NCBI GenBank assembly: GCA_017255395.1
Contig: JAFKDC010000008.1
Span: 62,001-126,000 of the forward strand
Direction: 5' to 3'
Source of the DNA: Enemella evansiae
Lineage (GTDB): Bacteria > Pseudomonadota > Alphaproteobacteria > Rhodobacterales > Rhodobacteraceae
Length of the DNA: 64,000 nucleotides
Below are positions 36,024 through 48,681 of the stretch, in pieces (position 1 is the stretch's first letter; each line of letters opens with the position of its first letter). The translations under genes and the position numbers were made by a program. The notes under the pieces were generated by a model. The model did not search any database, had not been told where the DNA came from, and saw only the letters and a list, made by a program, of their open reading frames with translations.

Positions 36024-38312
36024 TCAGCGATCCATGCGGATGCTGAGGGTCACGTCCCCAAGCATCGGCTCTGGCCAGACCACGTTGACCTTGTCCTTGC
36101 CCGCGCCCTGTTCCGGCTGCGTGTAGGGCATGTGGAACCTCGTGATATTGCCCGTGTCGCGTGGGCGTGTGGTGGTCACAAGGCCTTCGACCCCCATCGC
36201 GTGGCCGTTGAACGGCAGGCGGTTGTCGGTATCGACCTCCCAGACGTTCGAATGCGTGTTCTGGTCGTGGTCCACGCGCAGCGGATTCTTCGCGCCGTAT
36301 TCGATGTTGTGGTAGGTGTTGCCCGCAAAACTGACGCTGCGCATCTTGCCCAGATCCAGTGGCGCATAAGAGGTATCCACCCGCTCGACCCGGTTGATGT
36401 AGGCCCCCACGCAGCGGAAAGTGTTCCCCGAGACGTTCAGGCCGTTGATGTAATGCCCGGTGCCGTAGGGCTTCACGACGATATGGCTGAACCATGGCGC
36501 GCAGTCCGAAGACAGCATCACGTTGTTGGTGATCGAAAGGCCCGCGAAGCCGAAGCCGCCGCTGAAATCCGGCTCGGGCTCACGCTCGTTGGTCCATTCG
36601 ATGCTGCAATTGTCGACGTAGTTTCCGGTAATCTGCGTGTTGCAGGCGCGCAGGGTCAGCACGATCCCCGCCGTGCGCCCGCCGTTGTTGGACGCGCCGC
36701 CCTGGAAGAAATGGTTGCCCATGATCGTGTTGTGCGCGCCGCTCATGACGACGAAGTGCCGGAACTGCGAGGCCCGGCAGGACCGGATCTTCACGTCGTT
36801 GGCATTCACGTTTATGGCGACGGTGGTGCGGTCCTGCACCTCGGCCCCGCCCTCGGTCGAGATGAACTGGCAGAGGTCGACCAGAAGGCCCTGACAGCCG
36901 TCCCCAATAGAGGTGATGCCGCGCTGCGCGGGCCGGTTGAAGACGCAGTTGCGGATCACGTTGACCGCCCCGATGGGCGCCAGCGCAAGACCCGAGGCAT
37001 AGCCCTGACACTGGAACTCCAGCCCCTCCAGCTCGAAGACGTTGATGCGCTCGAACCCAGTGAAGTCCAGCAGGTATTTGAAGCGCGTAAAGGTGTAGCT
37101 CTGGGTGCCGACCGCGTCGGACAGCGGCTGTGACAGGGTGATCTCCTGCGCGGCGACGTTGACCGAACGGACGTAGACCTCGCGGCCGACACCGGCACCG
37201 GTGATCAGCGCCCCGACCGGCACGTTGGCGGCATTCGTGACATTGGTCAGGCGCCAGTTGTTGCTGGCCGAATAGGTCGCGGTGCTGGTCACCACCTCCG
37301 GGGTCCAGTTGCCGGTGTCCTCGGCGCGCAACTGGCCGTTGCGGATGACACGGCGCTGCGCGTAGCTGGTGCGGTTGGGCACGCAGGCGGCAAGATCGAT
37401 GGGCGCGGTCACCGAGATCCGCCGCCCGCCAAGATCGAGGCTTTCGGCATCGGCACCGTTCATCAGCGACTGCACCGCCTTCTTGAAGGCAAGTTCCTCG
37501 TCCCCGAAAGCCTCGATATAAGTGGCGATGTCGAAGTTCTTAGTCAGGTTCAGCACCGCGGCGGTGGGCATGCTGACCGTGCCCTCGAAAATGATCGGGT
37601 TGTAGATCGACACCGTCTCGGCCAGCCGGTATGTGCCTGCCGACACAAGGATACGCCGCCCGTTGGCGTCCGCGTCCGCCGCCTCGAAGGCCGCCGAATC
37701 ATCGGTGGTCCCGTCGCCCACCGCGCCGTAGTCGCGCACGTCGACCCAGTTCATCATCGTCCGCAGGAAGGCCCCTGTGACGTCCTCGATGACGATGTCA
37801 TCGACCCGCACCACGCCGCCGTTCGGGCCGGTCAGGTCGATGCCGAAATGGCCATAGGCCGCGTCAGAGCCCCAGACCAGGTCGACGCCCTCACGGTTGC
37901 CCGCGCCGACGATGGCACTGACCTCGACCACCGCGCCGTAGCTGGTCAGGGCCACCGCGTCGCCGGTGCTGTCGACACCGGCCACCGCAGAGCCGTTCGA
38001 CTGCGCCGCATAGCCCGCGATCCGGACAGAGGGCAGCGCGCCCGCCACCGCCTTGACCCGCGCGGTCACGCGCAGGTAGCAGCCGGTGGGCAGCGGCGTC
38101 TGCCCCATGAAGCGCAGTTTCTGCGTCGAAGTGGTCTTCTGGATCTCAAGGCAGCCGCCGAAATCCGCGTCCGCCGGGACAAAGGCCGCCGTGGCGAGGC
38201 TTGCGTAGGTGTCAGACCCCGGTACACCGTCTCCCCGCGACCATTGGCCAAGGTTGGTGCCTGAAAACGCCTGAGGCATGAAGACCAGCCCGTCGGTGAT
38301 CGCCTTGTTCAT
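36024..38312 (-). CDS. Right-handed beta-helix protein, phage/GTA tail-spike-like
   Basis: A 762-aa protein with no signal peptide. The N-terminal ~180 residues form an adhesin-like module (MNKAITDGLVFMPQAFSGT, SRGDGVPGSDTY), and a pectate-lyase-3/GH28-related beta-helix begins at ~190 with VDVRDYGAVGDGTTDDSAAF and continues with repeated N-x-I/V rungs (MGNHFFQGG, ITGNYVDNC, VSGNTFRC) to ~700. The absence of a secretion signal plus a beta-helix and a C-terminal cap fits phage tail spikes. In Rhodobacterales this suggests an unlinked gene-transfer-agent fibre or spike. No other phage gene is nearby. Alternative: a carbohydrate-active enzyme. Confidence 0.65.
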   Translation of the reverse strand: MNKAITDGLVFMPQAFSGTNLGQWSRGDGVPGSDTYASLATAAFVPADADFGGCLEIQKTTSTQKLRFMGQTPLPTGCYLRVTARVKAVAGALPSVRIAGYAAQSNGSAVAGVDSTGDAVALTSYGAVVEVSAIVGAGNREGVDLVWGSDAAYGHFGIDLTGPNGGVVRVDDIVIEDVTGAFLRTMMNWVDVRDYGAVGDGTTDDSAAFEAADADANGRRILVSAGTYRLAETVSIYNPIIFEGTVSMPTAAVLNLTKNFDIATYIEAFGDEELAFKKAVQSLMNGADAESLDLGGRRISVTAPIDLAACVPNRTSYAQRRVIRNGQLRAEDTGNWTPEVVTSTATYSASNNWRLTNVTNAANVPVGALITGAGVGREVYVRSVNVAAQEITLSQPLSDAVGTQSYTFTRFKYLLDFTGFERINVFELEGLEFQCQGYASGLALAPIGAVNVIRNCVFNRPAQRGITSIGDGCQGLLVDLCQFISTEGGAEVQDRTTVAINVNANDVKIRSCRASQFRHFVVMSGAHNTIMGNHFFQGGASNNGGRTAGIVLTLRACNTQITGNYVDNCSIEWTNEREPEPDFSGGFGFAGLSITNNVMLSSDCAPWFSHIVVKPYGTGHYINGLNVSGNTFRCVGAYINRVERVDTSYAPLDLGKMRSVSFAGNTYHNIEYGAKNPLRVDHDQNTHSNVWEVDTDNRLPFNGHAMGVEGLVTTTRPRDTGNITRFHMPYTQPEQGAGKDKVNVVWPEPMLGDVTLSIRMDR

Positions 38313-38561
38313 CCTGATCCCTTTCCCAAGAAGGGGCGCGGCGGCCCCGGTCGGGAAGGGGAAGTATCAACGGGTTGTTAACGCTCCTGAACCGGACCGC
38401 GCGGCGCACCGGATGGGCACGCAACGCCCATGGCAAGCGGCGCGACAGGGCTGCCTGTCCCGCAGGTCGGTATGTCAGCGATGGCGCAGGCCGCAGGGAG
38501 AGCGCGGGATCGAACCCACGCGAAGCGGAAAAGCGTCAGGGGAGGGCCGGACCCGACGCTC

Positions 38562-38978
38562 TCAGGCCGAAACGCCGGGCGCCGGGACCACCCGCACCCC
38601 GGCGATGCGCCAGTCCCCGAGAACGTCCTGCATCTGGTACTCCAGCACGAACTGCCGCCCGGCCCTGTCCGTGACCAGCACACGCTGCCAGAGGAAACCC
38701 CCGATCTCGCGCAGATCGCCATATTCCACGGCGCCGGGCCGCCAGACCATCGGGTAGCCCTGCCGCACCATCGCGCCAAAGGTCTCGGGCGTGCGGAACA
38801 TCCGGCGAATGTTGGGCGCCGCGAACTCGAAGGCCGCGCCGACATCATCCGCCATGAAGGCGTCAAGCTGGCTCTGGATGGTGTCGCGAATGGCTGGGTC
38901 GGGCTCCAGCACTTCCTGTGCCCAGGCCGCCCCGGCCAGTATCACCCCCGCAAGGGTGCCAAGGAAAAGACGTCTCAT
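38562..38978 (-). CDS. DUF4864 domain-containing exported protein
   Basis: A 138-aa protein with a Sec signal peptide (cleavage after AWA, residue ~20) followed by a single DUF4864 domain (MFRTPETFGAMVRQGYPMVWR, then GDWRIAGVRV). This is an alpha+beta fold related to NTF2-like proteins; the function is unknown. The Shine-Dalgarno ggaggacacc supports the start. It is a lone gene on the minus strand between LysRS and the beta-helix gene. Confidence 0.82.
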   Translation of the reverse strand: MRRLFLGTLAGVILAGAAWAQEVLEPDPAIRDTIQSQLDAFMADDVGAAFEFAAPNIRRMFRTPETFGAMVRQGYPMVWRPGAVEYGDLREIGGFLWQRVLVTDRAGRQFVLEYQMQDVLGDWRIAGVRVVPAPGVSA

Positions 38979-39061
38979 GCGGTGTCCTCCTGTCTGGTGG
39001 CGGAAAGCTAGCCCGCTTTCCGCCCCGATCCAGAAGGCACGCCTGACCTGACGTCAGAGTT

Positions 39062-40666
39062 TCAGCCTGCGGTGTCTTCCGGCGTTTCCGTCACCAGATC
39101 GCCGGCCAGCCCCTTGCCGATCAGCGCCACGGTCTCGTCGACCCCGTAAAGCGCGATGAACCCGCCGAAGCGCGGCCCCTGCGACTGACCCAGAAGCACC
39201 TCGTAGAGCGCCTTGAACCAGTCCCGCAGCGGCTCGAACCCGTGGTCCTTGCCGACCGCGAAGACCAGTGATTGCAGGGCCTCGTCGTCGGTCTCGCCGT
39301 CATGCGCGGACAGACGCGCCGCCAGATCCTCCATCGCGGCGCGCTCCTTCTCGTCGGGCGCGCGGAAGACCTTGGCGGGCTTCACGAAGTCCTCGTAGTA
39401 CTTCACCGCATAGCCCGCCGCCGCGTCGAGGTCGGGATGCGTCTCGGGCGTGGCATCGGGCGCGTACCGCCGGATGAAGCCCCACATCGCCTCGGTATCC
39501 TCGGCCCCCGCCGCGCTGGCGAGGTTCAGAAGCATCGAGAAGGGCACCACCATCTTCGACTCGGGCACGTCGCCGTTGTGGATGTGCCAGACCGGGTTGT
39601 TCAACTGCGCCGCCAGATCCTGCGTCGGATAGGCCCGCAGCTGCTGGTGATACTCGTCCATCGCCTTGGGGATGACGTCGAAATACAGCCGCTTCGCCGT
39701 CTTCGGCTTGAGGAACATGAAATAGGACAGCGACTCGGTCGAGGCATAGGTCAGCCACTCGTCGATCGAGATGCCGTTGCCCGTCGTCTTGGAGATCTTC
39801 TGCCCCTTGTCGTCGAGGAACAGCTCGTAGGTGAAATGCTCCGGAGCCTTCTCGCCCAACGCCCGGCAGATGCCGTCGTAGATCGGCGTATTGGTCGAAT
39901 GGTCCTTGCCATACATCTCGAAATCGACGCCCAGGGCCGCCCAGCGCGCGCCGAAGTCCGGCTTCCACTGCAGTTTGACGTTGCCGCCGGTCACGGGCAG
40001 CGTCCACTCGCGGCCCTCTTCGTCGTCGAAGGTCACCGTCCCGTTCACCGCGTCGACGTGTTTCATCGGCACGTAAAGCACGCGGCCCGTCTCGGGGTGG
40101 ATCGGCAGGAAGATCGAATAGGTCGAGGCGCGCTCGTCCCGCAGCGACTTCAGCATGATCTTCATCAGGTCGTCATAACGCTCGGCGGCCCGCAGCAGGA
40201 TCTCGTCGAACTGGCCCGAGGCATAGAACTCGGTGGCCGAGTAGAACTCGTAGTCGAACCCGAAGGTGTCGAGGAAGCGCCGCAGCATGGCGTTGTTGTG
40301 ATGGCCAAACGATTCATGAGTGCCGAAGGGATCGGGCACCTTGGTCAGCGGCTTCTGCAGGTGCTCGCGCAGCATCTCGGGCGCAGGCACGTTGCCGGGC
40401 ACCTTGCGCATGCCGTCCATGTCGTCGGAAAAACAGATCAGTCGCGTCGGAATGTCCGACAGCAGCTCGAAGGCGCGGCGGATCATGGTCGTGCGCAGCA
40501 CCTCGCCGAAGGTGCCGATATGCGGCAGCCCCGACGGGCCATAGCCCGTCTCGAACAGGACGTGCCCCTTCTCGGGCGGCGCCTTCTCATAGCGTTTCAG
40601 GATGCGGCGCGCCTCTTCGAAAGGCCAGGCTTTCGCAGTCATCGCGGCGTCGCGCAGATCGGACAT
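39062..40666 (-). CDS. lysK: Class I lysyl-tRNA synthetase
   Basis: A 534-aa class I LysRS, the archaeal/alphaproteobacterial type. HIGH motif as HIGT (49-52) and KMSKS as KISKT near residue 287, in a Rossmann catalytic core, with the helical anticodon-binding C-terminus. It charges tRNA-Lys in the cytosol. The ATG at 40666 has a GGAG nearby and matches the family's usual N-terminus; an ATG 15 nt upstream is possible. The TerB-like gene is divergent. Confidence 0.95.
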   Translation of the reverse strand: MSDLRDAAMTAKAWPFEEARRILKRYEKAPPEKGHVLFETGYGPSGLPHIGTFGEVLRTTMIRRAFELLSDIPTRLICFSDDMDGMRKVPGNVPAPEMLREHLQKPLTKVPDPFGTHESFGHHNNAMLRRFLDTFGFDYEFYSATEFYASGQFDEILLRAAERYDDLMKIMLKSLRDERASTYSIFLPIHPETGRVLYVPMKHVDAVNGTVTFDDEEGREWTLPVTGGNVKLQWKPDFGARWAALGVDFEMYGKDHSTNTPIYDGICRALGEKAPEHFTYELFLDDKGQKISKTTGNGISIDEWLTYASTESLSYFMFLKPKTAKRLYFDVIPKAMDEYHQQLRAYPTQDLAAQLNNPVWHIHNGDVPESKMVVPFSMLLNLASAAGAEDTEAMWGFIRRYAPDATPETHPDLDAAAGYAVKYYEDFVKPAKVFRAPDEKERAAMEDLAARLSAHDGETDDEALQSLVFAVGKDHGFEPLRDWFKALYEVLLGQSQGPRFGGFIALYGVDETVALIGKGLAGDLVTETPEDTAG

Positions 40667-40768
40667 CTCTTGAAACTCCATAGGGGATTGCGCGCGCTTC
40701 CTATTGCGGCAGGGGTGCGGCGTCAATAAATTGCGGGGCAAGGACACACGACCCGAAGGCCCAAGACG

Positions 40769-41191
40769 ATGACCGACACCGCCCACCCGCTCAGCCCGCA
40801 GGACTGCCTTGTCGCGCTGATGATCGCCGTATCGGCCTCGGACGAGAACCTGCGCACCGCCGAGCTGGTCAAGATCGACTCGACCGTCAACCTCCTGCCG
40901 ATCTTCGCCGAATACGACGCCGACCGGGTCAAGAGCATGGCCAGCCTGGTCTTCGACCTGTTCGAGCAAGAGGACGGCCTCGACACCCTCTTCGGCCTGA
41001 TCCGCGACAACCTGCCCACGCGCCTGTTCGAAACCGCCTACGCGATGGCCTGCGACGTCGCCGCCGCCGATGGCACCCTGAACGAATCGGAATTGCGCCT
41101 GCTCGAAGAGATTCGCTACGAACTGGACATCGACCGGCTTCACGCTGCGGCGATCGAACGTGGGGCACGCGCAAGGCACCTCTCGGCTTGA
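40769..41191 (+). CDS. TerB-like (tellurite resistance TerB family) protein
   Basis: A 140-aa all-helical cytosolic protein of the TerB superfamily. Two acidic metal-binding repeats are visible, around [18 protein letters not shown] (21-38) and [20 protein letters not shown] (93-112), which resemble the EF-hand-like acidic loops. TerB proteins are linked to metal sensing and envelope stress. It is a single gene, so participation in a ter system is not indicated. Confidence 0.83.
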   Translation: MTDTAHPLSPQDCLVALMIAVSASDENLRTAELVKIDSTVNLLPIFAEYDADRVKSMASLVFDLFEQEDGLDTLFGLIRDNLPTRLFETAYAMACDVAAADGTLNESELRLLEEIRYELDIDRLHAAAIERGARARHLSA

Positions 41192-41369
41192 CAAGCGCGA
41201 TTCCGGGGCGATTCCCGGGCCGGATCGGTGCAGGATTTCAACACTGTAGTAATTTGTGGCCGGAAAGGTCCGGATTCCCGGACTGACCGGCGGGCTTTCG
41301 CGCTGTACTCTCCCCTAGGCACTTTTTCGCCGATGCTGCCACATCGACGCAAACCCTGGAGGGACAGAT

Positions 41370-41798
41370 ATGAAACGATTGATCGCCGCGGCCTTCGGCG
41401 CGGCCATGCTGGTGATGTCTCCGGACGCCTCCGACGCTGCGGCGCTTGTCGCCAAGGTCGACATCTCGTCGCAGACCATGACCGTGATCCACAATGGCAA
41501 GATCGCCTACCGCTGGCCGGTCTCGACGGCGCGGTCGGGCAAGTGGACCCCGCGCGGGACCTGGTCGGCGAAGTGGCTGTCGCGCTACCACAAGTCATCG
41601 CTATACAATAACGCGCCGATGCCCCACTCGATCTTCTTCAACGGCAACTACGCGATCCACGGAACCAACCAGATCAGCCGCCTCGGCCGCCCGGCCTCTG
41701 CCGGTTGCGTGCGCCTGCACCCGGAACATGCGGCCGTGCTCTTCGGCCTGACCCAGCAGGTCGGCAAGAACAACATGCGCGTGGTGATCCAGAACTGA
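41370..41798 (+). CDS. L,D-transpeptidase (YkuD family)
   Basis: A 142-aa protein, signal peptide to ~24, then a minimal YkuD catalytic domain. H97 in AIHGTN and S110-x-G112-C113-x-R115 in ASAGCVRL form the active site, with C113 as nucleophile. It forms 3-3 peptidoglycan cross-links or attaches proteins to peptidoglycan in the periplasm. The Shine-Dalgarno ggagggac is strong. The PBP4 gene downstream on the opposite strand also acts on peptidoglycan. Confidence 0.92.
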   Translation: MKRLIAAAFGAAMLVMSPDASDAAALVAKVDISSQTMTVIHNGKIAYRWPVSTARSGKWTPRGTWSAKWLSRYHKSSLYNNAPMPHSIFFNGNYAIHGTNQISRLGRPASAGCVRLHPEHAAVLFGLTQQVGKNNMRVVIQN

Positions 41799-41851
41799 CC
41801 CGCCCGGGTGGGCCGCGGCCCGCCCCGGCACATCTGGCGTCAGGCAGGGCC

Positions 41852-43366
41852 TCAGGCCGCGTACATTACGCCCCAGCGCTCGATCAGCGCCTGTTGCAGC
41901 GTCTTCGCCCGCACGTTCCACGAAATGCCGCCCTCGGGACGCTCGCGCTGCGCCATCGGCAGAGCCTCGCGCCGCGCCACATCGGCGCAGAAGATCGCAA
42001 AGACCAGCTCTGTCCCGTCAGGCAGGTCGACGAAACCCGCAAGACCGCTGACGAAATTCAGCGTGCCGGTCTTCGCATGCACCTTCAGAGGATGGTCCTC
42101 GATGACCCGTCTCTGACTGTCGCGCATGGTGAAGGGCTTCAGCAGCGGTTTCAACTCCAGCAGAGGCCGCACCGTCTTCAGCGCCAGCATCATGTCGAGC
42201 GCGCTGGCCCGGCTGTCGCCGCCGAGGCCCGAGTGATCGACCAGCGCGACCTCCACGGCTCCGATCCGCTCTTTCGCCCAGGCGTTCATCTCTGCCGCCG
42301 AGGCCTTCAGCGTCTCGGGCACCTGCCCCAGGCGCGCCTTGCTCGCCGCCATGCCGACGGCCTCTGCCGTCAGGTTCGTGGACCACTTGAGCATGTCCTG
42401 CAGGATCACCCGCAGCGGCGCGCTGTCCTGCGTGGCCACGACCTCGGCGCCTTCGGGCAGGACCGGCACCGGCACCGGCGCGTTCAGGGAAATGCCCTGC
42501 GTGCGCGCGAAGGTCTGGAAGACCTCGCCCGCGTAAAGCTCTGGCTTGCGGACCGGCAGCCAGCGCGATCCGCCATCACCCAGCGCGCCACGGGCCACGG
42601 TCCAGTCGTCGCGGCCGTCGCGGTCGTCGTAGGTGTAGACGGGCAGGCTGCGGGCCACCACGTCCATCCGCGCGAACTGAACAGAGGGCCGATGCGCCGC
42701 CGTCCGCGCGTCCATGTTGACCACATAGCCGGACCCGTTGCGGTGCCACTCGAAATGCACTCGGTTGTAGTTCAGGTTAAGCCCCGAGACCGCCGGGCTA
42801 TAGCCCACATGCGGCGGTTGTTCCGTGTCGATCTCGGGCGCAAAGGCCAGCGCCCCGCCCCAGACCTGAAACTCTCCCAGCACGCTGGTGACGCCCGCCG
42901 CCTTCATGCTGGCCGCCAGCGCCGCAAGGCCGTCGGTATCAAGCGTCGGGTCGCCGCCGCCCGCAAGGATCAGATCGCCCTGAACGATGCCGTCCTTGAT
43001 CCCGCCGGTTGCAAGGATGCGTGTTTCAAAGCGGTACTCCGGGCCCAGCACGTCCAGCGCATAAGAGGCCGTCAGGGCCTTGGCAACGCTGGCCGGGGGC
43101 AGGCCCGTCGCAGGGGAATGCTCTTCCAGCAAGATCCCGGTCTGCATGTTGGCCACCGCATAGCTGACCTCTGCATTCGCCCCCAGCCGCGCCTTGGCGA
43201 TCAGTTCCTCGCCAGTGGCCTGGTTGCGCCGAAGCAGGTCGTCCGCGCGCCCGACCGGACGCAGCGAGGTCGCAGGCGCGGCAGACTCCGCGCGCACAGA
43301 GTTTGCGGTCAGGATCAGGGCCAGCGCCCCGCCCAGCATGCCGCGTCTAGATATCCCGTCGCTCAT
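41852..43366 (-). CDS. dacB: D-alanyl-D-alanine carboxypeptidase/endopeptidase, PBP4 (S13)
   Basis: A 504-aa class C penicillin-binding protein. Motif 1 SVAK (S93, K96), motif 2 STN near residue 329 (KWSTNLTAEA) and motif 3 KTG near 431 (HAKTGTLNF) are complete. The N-terminus carries a twin-arginine-like SRRGMLGG before the hydrophobic segment, so Tat export is possible. It trims or cleaves peptidoglycan in the periplasm. Length and motif spacing are normal for the family. Confidence 0.92.
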   Translation of the reverse strand: MSDGISRRGMLGGALALILTANSVRAESAAPATSLRPVGRADDLLRRNQATGEELIAKARLGANAEVSYAVANMQTGILLEEHSPATGLPPASVAKALTASYALDVLGPEYRFETRILATGGIKDGIVQGDLILAGGGDPTLDTDGLAALAASMKAAGVTSVLGEFQVWGGALAFAPEIDTEQPPHVGYSPAVSGLNLNYNRVHFEWHRNGSGYVVNMDARTAAHRPSVQFARMDVVARSLPVYTYDDRDGRDDWTVARGALGDGGSRWLPVRKPELYAGEVFQTFARTQGISLNAPVPVPVLPEGAEVVATQDSAPLRVILQDMLKWSTNLTAEAVGMAASKARLGQVPETLKASAAEMNAWAKERIGAVEVALVDHSGLGGDSRASALDMMLALKTVRPLLELKPLLKPFTMRDSQRRVIEDHPLKVHAKTGTLNFVSGLAGFVDLPDGTELVFAIFCADVARREALPMAQRERPEGGISWNVRAKTLQQALIERWGVMYAA

Positions 43367-43423
43367 ACCGCCGATCTAAGCGATTCCCGCGCCATACGGC
43401 AACCGATCCTTGCGGGGGCGCGA

Positions 43424-44056
43424 TCACATATCGGCAAGGGCGCCCTCATCCCGGCTCCAGAGCCCCGAGGCCCGAAGTGCCGAAGAACTCACGTCCAGCA
43501 TCGGCATGTTGAGAAAGCACCATGCCGGGGGCTCGCAGGTCGGCAGGCGCCGCGCGTCATGGGCCGGAAGCTGCGCGTCGCGATAGATTCGGGCGGCGAC
43601 GGAATTGCGCGCCGCGCGGCGCATGCCCGGCCGGGCAAGAACACCGACCGGCACGCTGGCAAAGATGCTGTGCCAATCGTCCCAACGGTGGATCTGCACA
43701 AGATTGTCGGCCCCCATCAGCCATGTGAACCGCACCATCGGGTGCCGGGCCCGCAGCGCAGACAGGCTTTCCGCCGTGAACCGGGTGCGGTTGCGCGCCT
43801 CGAAGTCGCTGACGGCTATTCGCGGATGGTCGATCATCGCCCGGGCGGCCTGCATGCGGCGCTTCATCGAGGCGGGGGCATCAGGCTTCAGCGGGTTGCC
43901 CGGAGAAACCAGCCACACGACACGGTCCAGCCCGAAACGTTTCAGGGCTTCGCGTGACAGGTGCAGGTGCCCCGCGTGGGGGGGGTCGAAGCTGCCGCCA
44001 AGCAGACCGACCGTCATACCCGGTGCCAGTACCCCGGCTGCAAGGCCTTCGCGCAC
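43424..44056 (-). CDS. nadD: Nicotinate-nucleotide adenylyltransferase
   Basis: A 210-aa cytosolic NadD. The nucleotidyltransferase motif GGSFDPPHAGHLHL (with the HxGH-type HAGH) and the C-terminal ISS/T-type SSSALR are present. It makes deamido-NAD from nicotinate mononucleotide and ATP. The GTG at 44056 is chosen since gaggag lies 7 nt upstream; the internal ATG at 44017 lacks one. The gene often lies near rsfS/proA, which are not visible here. Confidence 0.92.
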   Translation of the reverse strand: MREGLAAGVLAPGMTVGLLGGSFDPPHAGHLHLSREALKRFGLDRVVWLVSPGNPLKPDAPASMKRRMQAARAMIDHPRIAVSDFEARNRTRFTAESLSALRARHPMVRFTWLMGADNLVQIHRWDDWHSIFASVPVGVLARPGMRRAARNSVAARIYRDAQLPAHDARRLPTCEPPAWCFLNMPMLDVSSSALRASGLWSRDEGALADM

Positions 44057-44343
44057 AAGACGTCTCCTCAAGGGCCGTCCCGGACGTCATTGAACCGGGC
44101 AAGGCCGATGCCTTGGGTACGAAGCCCCGCTTCCGAAGGCAAGCGCCGAGCGCAGGCCCGGCCTCCGGTGAGGCCTTCGGCATCTCTGACCGGGATCGCC
44201 GTGGCACAAGAACTATGTGCGCGCGGGTCGTACCGGCCATGCGTCCCTCCCCTCGGGGCAGGCCGCTGACGGGCTGCAAGACCTGCCGGGCCAGTCGGTG
44301 TGCCGCGACCGGCCCGAACGGCCCGCCGTTCCGCGCCTGCCTG

Positions 44344-46749
44344 TTAGAAATCCTGCCAGTGTGTCTGGTTGCCGGCGACAACCGCCCGCGGCTCCACCTT
44401 GCCCGTCGCGATGCCCGCAGGCTGGGCGTCGTCGCTGTTCCAGCCAAGATCGCTGGTGTCCGCATGCATCGCGGCCCCGGCCGTTACCAGCTCCGGTCCT
44501 TTCGGCATCGCTATCCCGACCGGCGCCCGGCCACCGTTGCGGAACCGCGACACCAGCGTCCGCAACCCGGTCGCCTTGTCCTGCAAGGTCCGGCTTGCCG
44601 TGGCACTTTCGTTCACCATCGTCGCGTTTTGCTGCGTCACCTGATCGAGCATGGCAATGCCGTTGTTGATCTCGCTGAGGCCGGTCGCCTGTTCCTTGGC
44701 GCCCGCCGCAATAGCATCGACCTGCCCCGAGACCTGGCTGACCTCACGCAGGATTTCCTCGATCGCAAGCCCCATCTCGGACACCAGCTTGACACCATTC
44801 GAGACATTTTCCGTCGAGCCGGAAATCAGCGCCCGGATCTCGGAAGCGCTGTCCGAGGACCGCTGCGCCAGCGCCCGCACCTCGGAGGCGACGACGGCGA
44901 AACCGCGGCCCACCTCGCCCGCCCGGGCCGCTTCGACCCCGGCGTTCAGCGACAGCAGGTTGGTCTGGAAGGCGATGTCCTCGATCACCTGGATGATCTG
45001 GCTGATCTGCTTGGACGACTGTTCGATCTCGCCCATCGCCCTGACGGCCCGGTTGCGCACTTCTTCCCCACGCTCCGCCTGGTCGCGGGCCAGGGCGATC
45101 GCCGAGACGATCTGCTGCGCGCCCTGAGAGGTCGACTGAACGCTTGAGGTGATCTGATCCATCGCCGCCGCAGTCTCTTCCAGTGTGGCGGCCTGGTTCT
45201 CGGTCCGGCCGGACAGCGCCTCTGCCCCGGTGCTCAGGGTCTGCGCGTCAAGGTCGATGGATTCCGCGCTGACCCGCAGGTCGTCGATGATGGCGGACAG
45301 CGCCTCTACCGTCGCGTTGAAGTCACTGCGCAATGCGTCGTAGTCGCTGCCAAGACTGTCCGAGATTTGGCACCCAAGGTTGCCATCCGCCAGGTCGGAC
45401 ATGGCGGCACGCAAGCGTTCGATCACACGGGCTTGCTGCTCGGACCGCTTCTGGCGCTCCTCCACGGCCCGGTCCGCCTCTGCAAGACCGGCCTTAAGAT
45501 CTTCCATCCGGTCCGCGATCTCTCCCAGTTCGTCGCCACTGCCGGCCTGTTCGACCCGGCCTGTGTAATCGCCCTGCGCCAACTTGACGACGCTGCGCTG
45601 CAGGCCCGTAATGCGGCGGATCATAAGCCGCGCCACGTAGGCCGCCACTGCCAGAACCATCAGCAGAACAACCAGGCCCTGAATGATCGACGTCCGAAGC
45701 AACCCGGCCTCGGTGACCATGGCCTCGGCCCGGTCCTGTTCCATGACGAGGTGCCAGTTGACACTATCGATGGCCGGCGTCTCGACCTGTACGACAGCCG
45801 GGCTACCCGACAGACCCGTCGCATCTTCGCTATAGACGTGCTCTCCGGCACGTGCGGCCTCGAGATGGGCCAGCGGCGGGAGCCGATCGAAGATCCCATG
45901 CCCGCCCGGGTGGGGTGAGGCGGACAGCGCCTCGCCTTGGTCGTTGACCGCGTAAATCAGGCCGGTTTCGCCCAGGAAGGGGGTGCCGCCCAGAAATTCG
46001 CCCAAGGCCTCGATCCGGATTTGCAGGCTGGCGACCCCGATCCGCACCCCATCGCGATCGAAGACAGGGGCCGCGACGAACATGGCCGGCGCCCCGTTGC
46101 TTGGGGCATAGCGGCTGAAGTCCGCGAAGGACACCTCTCCGGCATTCAGGGTCATCGCCTGACGATAAACCTCGCCCAGGCCGCTGTCGGCATAGGGGCC
46201 ATCGACGAAATTCGTTGCAAAGTCGGCCTCTTTGAAGACGGAATAGACAAGGTTGCCCTCCGTATCGAACAGGAAGAGATCGTAGTAGTCGCGCCGCGAC
46301 TGGTAGCGGCGAAGATCGGGGTGATACCGGACGTGTTCATCCGACCAGATCGACCCATCGACCGCGTTCAGATAAGCGTCCTTCCGGCCTTCGGGATGCG
46401 GATTGTCATCGACGTAGAGTTGCCGAAGCCTCTCATCGCCGCCCTCGCCCATCAGCAGCCACGATTTCGAAAAGCGCAAAAGCGCGTCAGCCGTGCTTTG
46501 GACTTCCGCGAAGAGGACCATGTCGGTTTCGATCCGGGCCACCCAATCGACAAGGGCCACCTCCCGCTCTGCCATGACGGCGTCGAAGGCGGTCTCGCGC
46601 CGATCCGCCAGGGCATGCATCGCCTGCCAGTAGGCAAAGGCCGAGACAGCCAGCACGATGGCCAGCGTGGGCAGGGCGATCTGCAACGGAAGCCGGGTCG
46701 CAAGGGTCATGCGGCGGACAGGTCTGGTGGTTTTCTGATCTGAAGTCAT
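44344..46749 (-). CDS. Methyl-accepting chemotaxis protein, dCache sensor
   Basis: An 801-aa inner-membrane chemoreceptor. TM1 (~30-50) and TM2 (~365-390) bracket a periplasmic double-Cache domain (~55-360) whose ligand is probably a small organic acid or amino acid by family. HAMP follows TM2 ([20 protein letters not shown]), then the signalling hairpin with conserved tip [20 protein letters not shown]. The ATG at 46749 has a ggagaag Shine-Dalgarno. No chemotaxis genes adjoin, so it is a dispersed receptor. Confidence 0.93.
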   Translation of the reverse strand: MTSDQKTTRPVRRMTLATRLPLQIALPTLAIVLAVSAFAYWQAMHALADRRETAFDAVMAEREVALVDWVARIETDMVLFAEVQSTADALLRFSKSWLLMGEGGDERLRQLYVDDNPHPEGRKDAYLNAVDGSIWSDEHVRYHPDLRRYQSRRDYYDLFLFDTEGNLVYSVFKEADFATNFVDGPYADSGLGEVYRQAMTLNAGEVSFADFSRYAPSNGAPAMFVAAPVFDRDGVRIGVASLQIRIEALGEFLGGTPFLGETGLIYAVNDQGEALSASPHPGGHGIFDRLPPLAHLEAARAGEHVYSEDATGLSGSPAVVQVETPAIDSVNWHLVMEQDRAEAMVTEAGLLRTSIIQGLVVLLMVLAVAAYVARLMIRRITGLQRSVVKLAQGDYTGRVEQAGSGDELGEIADRMEDLKAGLAEADRAVEERQKRSEQQARVIERLRAAMSDLADGNLGCQISDSLGSDYDALRSDFNATVEALSAIIDDLRVSAESIDLDAQTLSTGAEALSGRTENQAATLEETAAAMDQITSSVQSTSQGAQQIVSAIALARDQAERGEEVRNRAVRAMGEIEQSSKQISQIIQVIEDIAFQTNLLSLNAGVEAARAGEVGRGFAVVASEVRALAQRSSDSASEIRALISGSTENVSNGVKLVSEMGLAIEEILREVSQVSGQVDAIAAGAKEQATGLSEINNGIAMLDQVTQQNATMVNESATASRTLQDKATGLRTLVSRFRNGGRAPVGIAMPKGPELVTAGAAMHADTSDLGWNSDDAQPAGIATGKVEPRAVVAGNQTHWQDF

Positions 46750-47025
46750 CGGCTTCTCCGAACGAACGGTTTCGATTCCGGCCAAACGCTTCTGCGCCGG
46801 CGGCCCGCTGCATTCATGACCCCCAAGTCTTTAGATCGAATTAATCGAAAACCGGCCGCAGAGCCGCCGCCCAACTGCGCCGGATGAAACCCAGCCACAT
46901 GATTATAAATGACAAATAAAGTTCTGACACGGACACGAAAGCAGGACGGCCCCGCCGCAGCATTGCGCCCGCACAGCCCATGCGATACTCCGCAGCAAAC
47001 CGGCACAGATTTGCGGAGCGATATC

Positions 47026-48681
<1,656 letters not shown>

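Noticed and set aside
38503-38522. Minus-strand sequence resembling a tRNA T-arm (GGGTTCGATCCC-like).
   Set aside because: The five-base T-stem does not pair (GTGGG against CCGCG), and no acceptor stem, anticodon arm or CCA context surrounds it.
44160-44175. GGCCTC-CGGT-GAGGCC hairpin upstream of nadD.
   Set aside because: A short stem without a T-run in GC-rich sequence, lying outside any transcript end that it would terminate; such stems are expected by chance.
46836-46848. Palindrome TCGAATTAATCGA between the MCP and ettA.
   Set aside because: It is short and AT-simple, with no second copy in the window and no associated regulator.
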